A stretch of 8,183 nucleotides of DNA from JANMZR01 sp031383555 (lineage in GTDB: Bacteria > Bacteroidota > Bacteroidia > Cytophagales > Spirosomataceae). Of the stretch, positions 1-6,514 are shown one piece after another. How positions within the stretch are numbered: position 1 is the first letter of the stretch; the number at the start of each line of letters is the position of its first letter. The DNA is taken from assembly GCA_031383555.1 (NCBI GenBank), contig JANMZR010000280.1:1-8183 (forward strand). Direction: 5' to 3'. The notes under the pieces are model-generated. The model worked only from the letters and a program-made list of their open reading frames with translations. It was not told the origin of the DNA and did not search any database. A program made the position numbers and the translations under genes.

Positions 1-23
1 AACGGTTTTTGATGACGGGTATG

Positions 24-65
24 AAAACAAAAAAAGAGTGCAACTAAAAGAAGCTGCTACTCTTT
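24..65 (-). terminator. Hairpin with leftward T-tract, terminator-like
   Basis: Positions 33-39 (AAAGAGT) pair perfectly with 59-65 (ACTCTTT). The stem continues inward through GCA/TGC (40-42 with 55-57, one bulged T at 58) and CT/AG across one A-C mismatch, leaving a six-base A-rich loop. Read on the minus strand, the stem is followed at once by a T-rich run (complement of 24-32), the form of an intrinsic terminator. Read rightward there is no T-run directly after it. A minus-strand TACCTTTG box lies just upstream at 93-100, so the hairpin could instead be a leader or attenuator of a leftward gene beyond the window edge. Confidence 0.5.
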
Positions 66-92
66 AGAATCTAGCTCTAGGCTGATTTAGAA

Positions 93-100
93 CAAAGGTA
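93..100 (-). promoter_or_regulatory. Possible leftward -7 box (TACCTTTG)
   Basis: The minus strand reads TACCTTTG, a full match to the Bacteroidota -7 consensus TAnnTTTG. I see no TTG at the usual 17-23 bp upstream, so half of the promoter is missing. If used, the transcript would start near position 88 and meet the T-tailed hairpin at 24-65 within about 25 nt, giving either a very short RNA or an attenuated leader. An eight-base AT-rich motif with two free positions can easily arise by chance here. Confidence 0.25.
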
Positions 101-153
101 AAAAAAATTAAGATTTTTTTAGGATAATAACACAGAATCTCTGCTTAGAATTA

Positions 154-193
154 ATTCGGTGAAAAACCTTATAGGTTTAAAAATAGACCGAAT
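154..193. repeat. Nested stem-loop
   Basis: An outer perfect 7-bp inverted repeat (ATTCGGT at 154-160, ACCGAAT at 187-193) encloses an inner 6-bp hairpin (AAACCT at 164-169, AGGTTT at 173-178, loop TAT). It belongs to the structured gene-free region before the response-regulator operon. No function can be assigned from sequence alone. Confidence 0.5.
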
Positions 194-212
194 CCTACTT
201 AGTAACTTGTAC

Positions 213-362
213 TGTGGTTTGGCCTTTTCGGCCAACCACACCAATAAAGTTAATTATCAATGATGCTAAGTGTAGTCAAATTAAAAGCACAATATAATGA
301 AGAATAAAAAGGGCATGAATTATAAAATTCCGTTGGGTGGTTGGCCGAAAAGGCCAAACCCC
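213..362. repeat. Inverted pair of hairpins, 23-bp perfect inverted repeat
   Basis: Positions 213-240 form a hairpin (TGTGGTT + GGCC, loop TTTTC, GGCC + AACCACA, one bulged T). Positions 336-362 form the same hairpin in the opposite orientation (GGTTGGCC, GAAAA, GGCCAAACC). Bases 216-238 and 338-360 are exact reverse complements over 23 bp and enclose 99 AT-rich bases without a gene. Two facing copies of a self-complementary unit could be a small non-autonomous element, a recombination-site pair or one long RNA hairpin. I see no target-site duplication and no transposase. Confidence 0.6.
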
Positions 363-444
363 GGCGAAATTTGCAATATGAGTAAATTAAGACAAGGATC
401 AGGAGACCAGGCATGGGCCAGATTTTGTTCAGCCTTCGTTTGGT

Positions 445-522
445 GGATTTGGGGAGTGCAAATCCTTCCCTTGGGAAGGTGGCAGCCTGACGTTAGTCGG
501 CTGACGGAAGGGGTTTTCTTCC
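445..522. other. Cluster of overlapping hairpins, structured-RNA candidate
   Basis: Four stems lie back to back: GGATTTG (445-451) with CAAATCC (459-465); CCTTCC (464-469) with GGAAGG (474-479) around a CTTG tetraloop; CAGCC-GAC (483-491, bulged T) with GTC-GGCTG (496-503), loop GTTA; and GGAAG (506-510) with CTTCC (518-522). The first two overlap by two bases and so exclude each other, and CCTTCC (464-469) could also pair with GGAAGG at 506-511. The segment is visibly more GC-rich than its surroundings and ends about 50 nt before the first response-regulator start codon. It could be a 5' leader, a small RNA on either strand, or a dispersed repeat. I do not recognise the family. Confidence 0.45.
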
Positions 523-572
523 AGTGAGAGCAAGAATACAGAATAAAGAAAAAGTAATACTCAACAAAAATA

Positions 573-1031
573 ATGGCTAACGACAACTCAAATTCAACTA
601 TCAATATATTACTTACTGAGGACGACATTGATGACCAATTTTTCTTTGAAAAAGCAATAAGACATGTTGCAATTAAAAGCAAACTTACCATATTAAGCAA
701 TGGTGAACAATTAATGGAGTATTTAACTGAAAATATTGGAAAGCTGCCTGATATGATTTTTTTAGATATAAGTATGCCTCGTAAAACGGGTATTGAATGT
801 TTGGCAGAAATTCAAGAAAATGAATTACTCAAAAAAATCCCAATTATCATGCTATCAACATCATATACTAAAAATGATGCTTATGAGCAAAGTATAAAAG
901 ATATGCTATTAAGTATGGGTGCTACTGAGTATATCAGAAAACCAAATAGTATTGAAGGCCTAAAACTAATACTTGAAAAAACAATGACATCTTTATTGAA
1001 AGCCAATAAAGAAAAAAACTTAAATGATTAA
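573..1031 (+). CDS. Single-domain response regulator 1 (Rcp1-like receiver)
   Basis: A 152-residue stand-alone phosphoreceiver that fills almost the whole protein, with no DNA-binding or enzymatic output domain. The receiver signature is complete: acidic pocket E16-D17-D18, phospho-acceptor D65 in the string MIFLDISMPR, the Ser/Thr switch S95-T96 after beta-4, and the invariant lysine K123 before P124. The spacing and the LPD-FLD-MPRK-G-ECL pattern are those of Rcp1-type receivers, which usually pass phosphate from soluble kinases. It is first in a rightward run with two paralogues and a histidine kinase, 23 nt ahead of the second. Its codons look more AT-rich than those of the next two, and it has a longer basic tail (NKEKN). 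Start: ATG at 573 preceded by an A-rich stretch; no clear Shine-Dalgarno. No convincing promoter was found on the plus strand just upstream. Output partner unknown. Confidence 0.93.
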   Translation: MANDNSNSTINILLTEDDIDDQFFFEKAIRHVAIKSKLTILSNGEQLMEYLTENIGKLPDMIFLDISMPRKTGIECLAEIQENELLKKIPIIMLSTSYTKNDAYEQSIKDMLLSMGATEYIRKPNSIEGLKLILEKTMTSLLKANKEKNLND

Positions 1032-1054
1032 TTAACCCTAAAACATAATTTATA

Positions 1055-1498
1055 ATGAAATCAAAACTCATAAATATCCTCTTGGCCGAAGACGATTTAG
1101 ACGATCGCAAATTTTTCAAAAATGCATTGGATTCGTTGCCACAAGAAACTGAGCTGAAAACCGTAAATGACGGCGTACAATTGATGCAATATTTATCAGA
1201 TAATTCAGAAAACCTGCCCGACATACTCTTCTTGGACATAAACATGCCCCGTAAAAACGGTTTGGAATGCTTGGCAGAAATCAAAAAAAATATTTTATTT
1301 AAAGATCTGCCTGTTGTAGTATTTTCAACCTTAAAAGCAATAGATAAAATAAACTTGGTTTTCAAATTGGGTAGCCATGTTTACATAGCTAAACCAAGCG
1401 ATATGGGGCAACTTAAGCAGGTAATTTTGAATTCATTACCCATAGCCTTAGAACATAAATTTTCAAAAGGCCCATTGAAATACATCCTCAACGCATGA
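1055..1498 (+). CDS. Single-domain response regulator 2 (Rcp1-like receiver)
   Basis: A 147-residue receiver-only protein, clearly paralogous to its neighbours. Key residues: E12-D13-D14 acidic pocket, D61 phospho-acceptor in LFLDINMPRKNG, S91-T92 switch and K113-P114. The loop after the switch (STLKAIDK) departs from the STSY found in the flanking paralogues, and the usual GA before the lysine segment is GS (GSHVYIAKP). The 4-5-5 surface that meets partners may therefore have diverged even though the phosphorylation residues are intact. Its TGA overlaps the next ATG by four bases (ATGA at 1495-1498), so the third regulator is probably translationally coupled to it. Expected to act in the cytoplasm as a phosphate acceptor or relay from the downstream kinase. 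Confidence 0.92.
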   Translation: MKSKLINILLAEDDLDDRKFFKNALDSLPQETELKTVNDGVQLMQYLSDNSENLPDILFLDINMPRKNGLECLAEIKKNILFKDLPVVVFSTLKAIDKINLVFKLGSHVYIAKPSDMGQLKQVILNSLPIALEHKFSKGPLKYILNA

Positions 1499-1959
1499 CA
1501 AAACCCCTAAATGTTCTATTGGCCGATGACGACAAAGACGATCGACTTTTTTTTAAAATGGCCTTAGACGCACTTTCAACCCCAACCGAGCTAGAAACCG
1601 TGGTTGATGGTGAAAAATTGATGGTGTATTTGGCCGAAAATCCAAAGAACCTGCCAGATGTGCTATTTCTGGATTTGAATATGCCACGCAAAAATGGTTT
1701 CGAGTGTTTAACAGAAATTCGGCAAGATAAAACCCTTAAAAACCTGCCAGTTATCATATTTTCTACCTCTTACGAACATGAAGTGGTGAATCAGCTTTTT
1801 ATAAATGGGGCAAAATATTTTATGCGAAAACCTGCCGAATTTTCACAATTGAAAATAATAATTGAAAAAACAGTGTCCCTTATTTTGGAAAAAGATGTTG
1901 CAAAGTCCTCTCGAGAAAACTTTGTATTAACCCTTCAAAATAGCTTATTTATCAAATAA
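1495..1959 (+). CDS. Single-domain response regulator 3 (Rcp1-like receiver)
   Basis: A 154-residue receiver with D11-D12 in the acidic pocket (DDDKDD), D60 phospho-acceptor in LFLDLNMPRKNG, S90-T91 and K112-P113. It shares long stretches with regulator 2 (NLPD, FLD, NMPRKNG, ECL, EI) and has the STSY loop of regulator 1. The start codon lies inside the stop of regulator 2 and the kinase ATG follows the stop after only three bases, so this gene links the receivers to the kinase in one transcript. The C-terminal 20 residues after the receiver fold (about 135-154) are unlike those of its paralogues. No output domain. The simplest reading is tandem duplication of one ancestral receiver followed by divergence of the partner surfaces. 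Confidence 0.92.
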   Translation: MTKPLNVLLADDDKDDRLFFKMALDALSTPTELETVVDGEKLMVYLAENPKNLPDVLFLDLNMPRKNGFECLTEIRQDKTLKNLPVIIFSTSYEHEVVNQLFINGAKYFMRKPAEFSQLKIIIEKTVSLILEKDVAKSSRENFVLTLQNSLFIK

Positions 1960-1962
1960 AAT

Positions 1963-4461
1963 ATGTTAAATACAAACAAAACCCAAGGCGAGAAGCTGTT
2001 AAATGCTCTTCAGGAACTGGCCTTTGAAAAAGAAGAAAACGAAAAACTGGCCGTAGCCCTTCGCCTAGCCAATAATGAGCTGGCCTTTCAAAAGGAGGAA
2101 AAGGGTAAAAGAGCTGCTGAATTGGGTATTGCCAATATTGAGCTGGCTTTTCAGGATGAGGAAAAGGGCAAGCGAGCAGCTGAGCTAGGTATCGCCAATA
2201 TTGAGCTGGCTTATCAAGATAATGAGAAAGGAAAACGTGCTGAGGAGCTAATTATCGCCAATAAAGAGCTGGTTTTTCAGGATGAAGAAAAAGGAAAACG
2301 GGCTGAAGAATTAATTATTGCCAATGAAGAGTTAGTGTTTCAGGATGAAGAAAAGGGAAAGCGTGCCGAGGAATTGATTATTGCCAATAAAGAGCTGGTA
2401 TTTCAGAATGATGAAAAGGAAAAACGGGCGGCAGAATTGGCCATAGCAAATAGGGAACTGGCCTTTCAGAATGATGAAAAAGGAAAAAGAGAAGCAGAAT
2501 TGGCCATAGCAAATAGGGAACTGGCCTTTCAGAATGATGAAAAAGGAAAAAGAGCATCTGAATTGGCCATTGCAAATAAAGAACTGGCTTTTCAAAATAA
2601 TGAAAAAGAAAAACGGGCTGATGAGCTTACCATTGCCAATAAGGAACTGGCCTTTCAGAATGATGAAAAGGAAAAGCGAACGGCCGAATTGGGCGTTGCC
2701 AACGAAGAGCTTATGTTCCAAAATGATGAAAAGGAAAAACGTGCTTCTGAGCTTGACATTGCCAATAAGGAGCTGGCTTTTCAGAATGAAGAAAAAGAAA
2801 AAAGAGCGGCCGAATTGGCCATAGCTAATAAGGAATTGGCCTTCCAAAATGATGAAAAAGAAAAGCGAGCAAATGAGCTAGACATTGCCAATAAAGAGCT
2901 GGCCTTTCAAAACGATGAAAAAGAGAAAAGAGCGGCTGAGCTTACCATTGCCAATAAGGAGCTGGCTTTTCAGAATGAAGAAAAAGAAAAACGAGCGGCC
3001 GAACTAGACATTGCTAATAAGGAATTGGCTTTCCAAAACGATGAAAAAGAAAAGCGAGCAAATGAATTGGACATTGCTAACAAAGAGCTGGTTTTCCAAA
3101 ATGATGAGAAAGAAAAACGAGCTGCAGAGCTTGTCATTGCCAACAAAGAGCTGGTATTTCAGAACATTGAAAAAGAGAAGCGAGCTTCAGAATTAATCAA
3201 TGCCAATTATGCCCGTAGCCTTATCGAATCAAGTATGGACCCCCTTGTTACGATAAATGCCGAAGGAAAAATTACAGACGTAAACGAGGCATCCATAAAA
3301 GTTACAGGTGTTGAAAGACAAAAATTAATAGGAACCAATTTCTCCAATTATTTCACCTCCCCTGAAAAAGCTCAAAAAGGTTATTTACAGGCTTTCGAAA
3401 AAGGTTTTGTGGCCGATTATGGATTGACTATAAAACATGAAAATGGAAAATTGACCGATGTATTGTACAATGCAACTGTTTATAAAGACGATATGGGAAA
3501 AGTGCTAGGTGTTTTTGCAGCGGCACGTGATGTTACTGAGCAAAAATGGGCAAAAGATTTGCGTATTGCAAACAAAGAATTGGCCTTTCTGAATGATGAA
3601 AAAGAGAAACGAGCCGCTGAATTGGACATTGCCAACAAAGAGCTGGTTTTCCAAAATGATGAGAAAGAAAAACGAGCGGCTGAATTGGACATTGCCAACA
3701 AAGAATTGGCCTTTCAGAATGAGGAAAAAGAAAAACGAGCCGCAGAATTGATTATCGCAAATAAAGAGCTGCTGGCTTTTACCTATATTTCAAGCCACGA
3801 TTTGCAGGAGCCTTTACGTAAAATTCAGACTTTTGCAACCATTATTTTGGAAAGTGAAACGTTAACGGAAAACGGTAAACAGAACTTCCAAAGGATGCAA
3901 CTAGCAGCAGGCCGAATGCAACAATTGATTGACGATTTGCTGGCATTTTCACGCATAAGTACCACGGAGCTTATTTTTGAAAAAGTAGATTTGAACATAA
4001 TTATTGAAGAAGTAAAAGCCGATTTGAAAGATACTATTTTAGAGATAAAGGCTAATATTGAGACGTTTGAGCTGTGTTCAGTCAATATTATTGCTTTTCA
4101 GTTTAGGCAATTGATGTACAATTTGATTAGTAATGCACTCAAGTTTTCTAAACCCGATGTGCCTTGCCGTATTCAAGTATCGAGCAGGATTGTTAAAGGC
4201 AACAAGCTAAATATTGAATCACTTTCGCCCGAAAAAAACTACTGCCATATCACCGTGAAAGACAACGGCATAGGCTTTGAACCGCATTTCAACGAGCGCA
4301 TATTTGAGGTATTTCAAAAACTACATGGAAAGGAAGTATATGCAGGCACAGGCATTGGCTTGGCTATTGTCAAAAAAATTATTGAAAACCATAATGGCCT
4401 TATCACCGCAACAAGTGAGCTTAATAATGGGGCTCAGTTCGATATTTATATACCAGCGTGA
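1963..4461 (+). CDS. Soluble PAS histidine kinase with long 21-residue repeat array
   Basis: An 832-residue sensor kinase with no membrane segment or signal peptide, so cytoplasmic. Order: short leader 1-17; 19 tandem 21-residue units at 18-416, consensus ELAFQNDEKEKRAAELDIANK; PAS domain about 417-527; a half unit (LRIANK) and three more units at 539-601; HisKA dimerisation domain with phospho-His H612 in SSHDLQEPLR; HATPase_c with N-box N720/N724 (NLISNALKF), G1 D767-G-I-G and G2 GTGIGLA at 795-801. It ends after the ATPase domain and carries no receiver, so phosphate must go to separate proteins; the three receivers directly upstream, 3 nt away, are the obvious candidates. A 21-residue period equals three heptads, but the charged DEKEK centre makes it either an interrupted coiled coil or a charged helix. 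At 0.15 nm per residue the array would be about 60 nm if fully helical. Such ELAFQN repeats occur in other bacterial sensor kinases; their role is unknown to me. The PAS ligand cannot be told from sequence. Confidence 0.93.
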   Translation: MLNTNKTQGEKLLNALQELAFEKEENEKLAVALRLANNELAFQKEEKGKRAAELGIANIELAFQDEEKGKRAAELGIANIELAYQDNEKGKRAEELIIANKELVFQDEEKGKRAEELIIANEELVFQDEEKGKRAEELIIANKELVFQNDEKEKRAAELAIANRELAFQNDEKGKREAELAIANRELAFQNDEKGKRASELAIANKELAFQNNEKEKRADELTIANKELAFQNDEKEKRTAELGVANEELMFQNDEKEKRASELDIANKELAFQNEEKEKRAAELAIANKELAFQNDEKEKRANELDIANKELAFQNDEKEKRAAELTIANKELAFQNEEKEKRAAELDIANKELAFQNDEKEKRANELDIANKELVFQNDEKEKRAAELVIANKELVFQNIEKEKRASELINANYARSLIESSMDPLVTINAEGKITDVNEASIKVTGVERQKLIGTNFSNYFTSPEKAQKGYLQAFEKGFVADYGLTIKHENGKLTDVLYNATVYKDDMGKVLGVFAAARDVTEQKWAKDLRIANKELAFLNDEKEKRAAELDIANKELVFQNDEKEKRAAELDIANKELAFQNEEKEKRAAELIIANKELLAFTYISSHDLQEPLRKIQTFATIILESETLTENGKQNFQRMQLAAGRMQQLIDDLLAFSRISTTELIFEKVDLNIIIEEVKADLKDTILEIKANIETFELCSVNIIAFQFRQLMYNLISNALKFSKPDVPCRIQVSSRIVKGNKLNIESLSPEKNYCHITVKDNGIGFEPHFNERIFEVFQKLHGKEVYAGTGIGLAIVKKIIENHNGLITATSELNNGAQFDIYIPA
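2014..3210 (+). repeat. Tandem 63-bp coding repeat, 19 units (kinase array 1)
   Basis: Nineteen in-frame 63-bp units encode residues 18-416 of the kinase. The first unit is the most diverged (ELAFEKEENEKLAVALRLANN). Units 2-6 carry the DEEKGKR type, while later units carry NDEKEKR. Bases 2431-2491 and 2494-2554 are identical over 61 nt, the mark of a recent single-unit duplication. Units 13-14 and 16-17 repeat the same pair of variants (NEE..RAAEL then NDE..RANEL), which suggests that a 189-bp three-unit block was also copied. The unit number is likely to vary between strains. Confidence 0.9.
3577..3765 (+). repeat. Tandem 63-bp coding repeat, 3 units (kinase array 2, after PAS)
   Basis: Three further 63-bp units encode residues 539-601, between the PAS domain and the HisKA domain. 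They match the main array closely: bases 3634-3677 are identical to 3079-3122 over 44 nt, so this block was copied from, or is being homogenised with, the end of array 1. The unit is interrupted at the PAS insertion: unit 19 ends ELINAN and the sequence resumes after the PAS domain with LRIANK. Confidence 0.88.
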
Positions 4462-4529
4462 GAGGGATTTTGGGCTTTTTATTCAATCAATTTATACTTT
4501 CCACAGCATATAAAGGCAAATTTTCGTTT

Positions 4530-4598
4530 CCGTGGCTTGTTGCACACAAGACACTGATTTTTAGATTGTTCTTTTTGTCACTGACCAACGTTCCATAT
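4530..4598. repeat. Dispersed intergenic repeat, copy A
   Basis: It lies in the 154-bp gap between the convergent kinase and secreted-protein genes. It starts CCGTGGCTTG, contains an imperfect hairpin (GTG-CTTG at 4532-4539 with CAAG-CAC at 4547-4554, one G-A mismatch) and ends CCATAT. A diverged second copy lies at 6385-6443. Reading rightward, a short T-run (4558-4562) follows the stem, so it might also end kinase transcription, though this is weak as a terminator. The rest of the 4462-4615 gap shows no gene. A run of A at 4602-4610 gives the leftward transcript a T-tract just after its stop codon, but without a clear hairpin. Confidence 0.5.
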
Positions 4599-4615
4599 TA
4601 CAAAAAAAAATAAAA

Positions 4616-6166
4616 TTATTCTACAACAAAATCTTTGAAAATTTTCTTTATATTTCCGTTGGTTGGCTTTACTTTTGGCTCCCAAGCCGCATCTAGGTCA
4701 AGCACAATAAGGCCTTTTAAATTCATTGCGCCCATAAAATCATCAACTTTTCTAATATAATCCGCTGACCTACGTGCCGATTTCAATGAAAAATCTCTTG
4801 AAAAAATATCGCCTTTGGTTTGAATCTCATTCTTTTTTTCAACTATATAATTAAGTCGATCCATAATATCTTTCATTGATTTACCAATTACTTCAGTTGC
4901 TTCTAAAGTGCCAATTGTTAACACTGTGGTGCCGCCAATTGTTGAAATTAGGCGTTGTTTGCTGGCTACTGGCACAAAAACCGACGAAAGGCTGGTGGTT
5001 GCACCCAATGAAGCATTTACAATAGACCTGCTTTTCTTGCCTTTTTTTGCTCGATTATAGGATTTTTTAAGCTCAGTTTCTTTTTCTCGCATTTGCTCCA
5101 TTAACTCCCAACCTTTTTGTAACGAGCTTTTATATAAATAATAATATTTCAAATCGTTTTCAGCTTCATTTATTTCATTTTTTACTACTATTTTAATACT
5201 TTTTACAGCTCGTCTTTGGGTTTTGTCCAATGCGAAAAAATCAATCATAACTACCGCTGAATCTAATGGATCCTTAACAAAATTAAAATCGGGTTGCCAA
5301 CTGAACTCATACTGATTGGAAGTATTTTTAATCAAACTATTTTTTCTAATTTGCTCATTATCAGCTATGAAGTCGAACAATTGAATGTCTTCATCGCCAT
5401 TTGGATCAGTTAAATAAAAGCGCAAATTTAACTTTCTATTTTCTTTTAAATAAAATACATTTTCATAAGGTATTAATACAATGGATGGAGGTAAATCCAG
5501 CTGAGTTGCCTCAATTTTTAGCCTCCCTTTTGTTTGCGTTTTGGCTGGTTGGTCTTCTACCAAAAAATCAATAAAAATATTGTTACCTGCTTTCAATTTA
5601 TTGAATTGCGTTAGTGAGGGTGTCCAAGTGATTTCACCTTGCGAGCTTATTTTCATCCCTTCAGGCAATGTTTCAATGGATGGCAAAACCACAACAGGGT
5701 CATTGTCAAGGTCAATTAAAAAATCTGAGTCAATTTTATATACATTATTAGTGTTGTATTGAATATAAAAGGGTTTTAATTCATTTACAATCGGCTTTTG
5801 ATTTACATGAATAATTTTAAAGTCAACTTTAGTGGTAATTGATTCGTTTGTTGAATCATTTTTAGCTTCAAATATAACTGGATAAATTTTAGGGTTTTCA
5901 AGTCGTTCAACCAGTGAATAGGGAGGAGTCCAACTAAAATTACCTATTGAGTCTATTTTCATACCATAATTTTGGCCATCTTTTATTTTGAAAAAATAGT
6001 TGCTAGCACCTTTGTTTTCAATAGCTAATAGAAAGGATATTTCTTTGCCCTCTTTCAAAAGATTCCATTCAATGCCATTTGGCAAAATCAATTTCGGCAA
6101 CTCTTGGGCTTTTAAATTACTAAAAAATAGATGTATTGTAAAAAGTGGTAGGATTATAAATTTCAT
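4616..6166 (-). CDS. Secreted protein with three Ig-like domains, function unknown
   Basis: A 516-residue exported protein not recognised as a named family. Residues 1-20 form a classic signal peptide (hydrophobic core, then SNLKA before QE; no lipobox Cys), so it should be released to the periplasm or beyond. Residues about 25-329 are three successive beta-rich segments, each closing with the signature of putative Ig (He_PIG/cadherin-like) domains: GNFSWTP at 75-81, GEITWTP at 177-183 and YEFSWQP at 286-292. The second and third also carry acidic turns (DLDNDP 152-157, DPNGDED 254-260) that could bind calcium. From 331 it changes to a predicted helical region rich in Lys/Glu (335-378), then a small-residue hydrophobic stretch (about 383-428), a second charged helix (430-450) and a C-terminus without a type-9 sorting signature that I can see. 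Monocistronic and convergent with the kinase. Start: the only ATG giving the signal peptide. Its role (adhesion, cell-surface assembly) is a guess. Confidence 0.85.
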   Translation of the reverse strand: MKFIILPLFTIHLFFSNLKAQELPKLILPNGIEWNLLKEGKEISFLLAIENKGASNYFFKIKDGQNYGMKIDSIGNFSWTPPYSLVERLENPKIYPVIFEAKNDSTNESITTKVDFKIIHVNQKPIVNELKPFYIQYNTNNVYKIDSDFLIDLDNDPVVVLPSIETLPEGMKISSQGEITWTPSLTQFNKLKAGNNIFIDFLVEDQPAKTQTKGRLKIEATQLDLPPSIVLIPYENVFYLKENRKLNLRFYLTDPNGDEDIQLFDFIADNEQIRKNSLIKNTSNQYEFSWQPDFNFVKDPLDSAVVMIDFFALDKTQRRAVKSIKIVVKNEINEAENDLKYYYLYKSSLQKGWELMEQMREKETELKKSYNRAKKGKKSRSIVNASLGATTSLSSVFVPVASKQRLISTIGGTTVLTIGTLEATEVIGKSMKDIMDRLNYIVEKKNEIQTKGDIFSRDFSLKSARRSADYIRKVDDFMGAMNLKGLIVLDLDAAWEPKVKPTNGNIKKIFKDFVVE

Positions 6167-6252
6167 GGAAAATGATTAGTGATTATTTTGCAATATATTT
6201 TATTGTCTGTTAAAAAAACGCAGGATTTACTCAAATATTACAAATGACATTC

Positions 6253-6268
6253 TTTGTTGAAAAACAAA
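6253..6268. repeat. Small hairpin upstream of the secreted-protein gene
   Basis: TTTGTT (6253-6258) and AACAAA (6263-6268) form a perfect 6-bp stem around GAAA. It lies about 90 bp before the start of the leftward secreted-protein gene and could be an operator or part of its leader. I found no full TAnnTTTG promoter on the minus strand between here and the start codon. AT-rich dyads of this size are common, so the call is weak. Confidence 0.25.
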
Positions 6269-6384
6269 CTACTATTTCCAAATAAATTTAAAAAATAAAA
6301 ATGTCTTTTATTTAAATTAGCCTGCAATGCTCCAGACTTTACTTGTCTACCTGTGAATTATACAACCAAAAACAAAAATCGAGC

Positions 6385-6443
6385 CCGTGGCTTGCAGCAC
6401 AAAAGCCACTTGAGTTTCCGATTTCGTGACATGTCTGCCATAT
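6385..6443. repeat. Dispersed intergenic repeat, copy B
   Basis: This is the second copy of the repeat seen at 4530-4598, same orientation. Both share CCGTGGCTTG, then GCACA, AAG, CACT, GATT, and end CCATAT. Here the hairpin is perfect: GTGGCTT (6387-6393) with AAGCCAC (6403-6409), loop of nine. The two copies differ by substitutions and a roughly 10-bp length difference in the middle. The surrounding gap 6167-6514 (348 bp) holds no gene. Besides this repeat it contains TGGTTT/AAACCA (6455-6460 with 6478-6483), a loose stem downstream of the metal operon that could serve as its terminator but lacks a strong T-tract. Confidence 0.5.
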
Positions 6444-6514
6444 GCTAAAACGGTGGTTTGAATGATTTGTATACTATAAACCATTAGTGGCTGGGCTTCC
6501 TTGTTTTTAGTCTT

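Noticed and set aside
297..527. 76-codon rightward open frame
   Set aside because: It runs through the inverted repeats and hairpin cluster, has a Trp/Pro/Gly-rich composition unlike the neighbouring genes, and has no recognisable domain. The openness is explained by the higher GC of the structured region.
320..700. 126-codon leftward open frame
   Set aside because: Half of it is the antisense of the first response regulator and half is the hairpin cluster. No domain or plausible start context.
2332..2847. 171-codon leftward and 96-codon rightward (2534-2824) frames inside the kinase
   Set aside because: Both are alternate-frame readings of the 63-bp repeat. Because the period is a multiple of three, any stop-free unit gives a long artificial frame.
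2014..3210. CRISPR-like regular repeat spacing
   Set aside because: The units are contiguous, without unique spacers, and translate in one frame into a heptad-compatible protein repeat.
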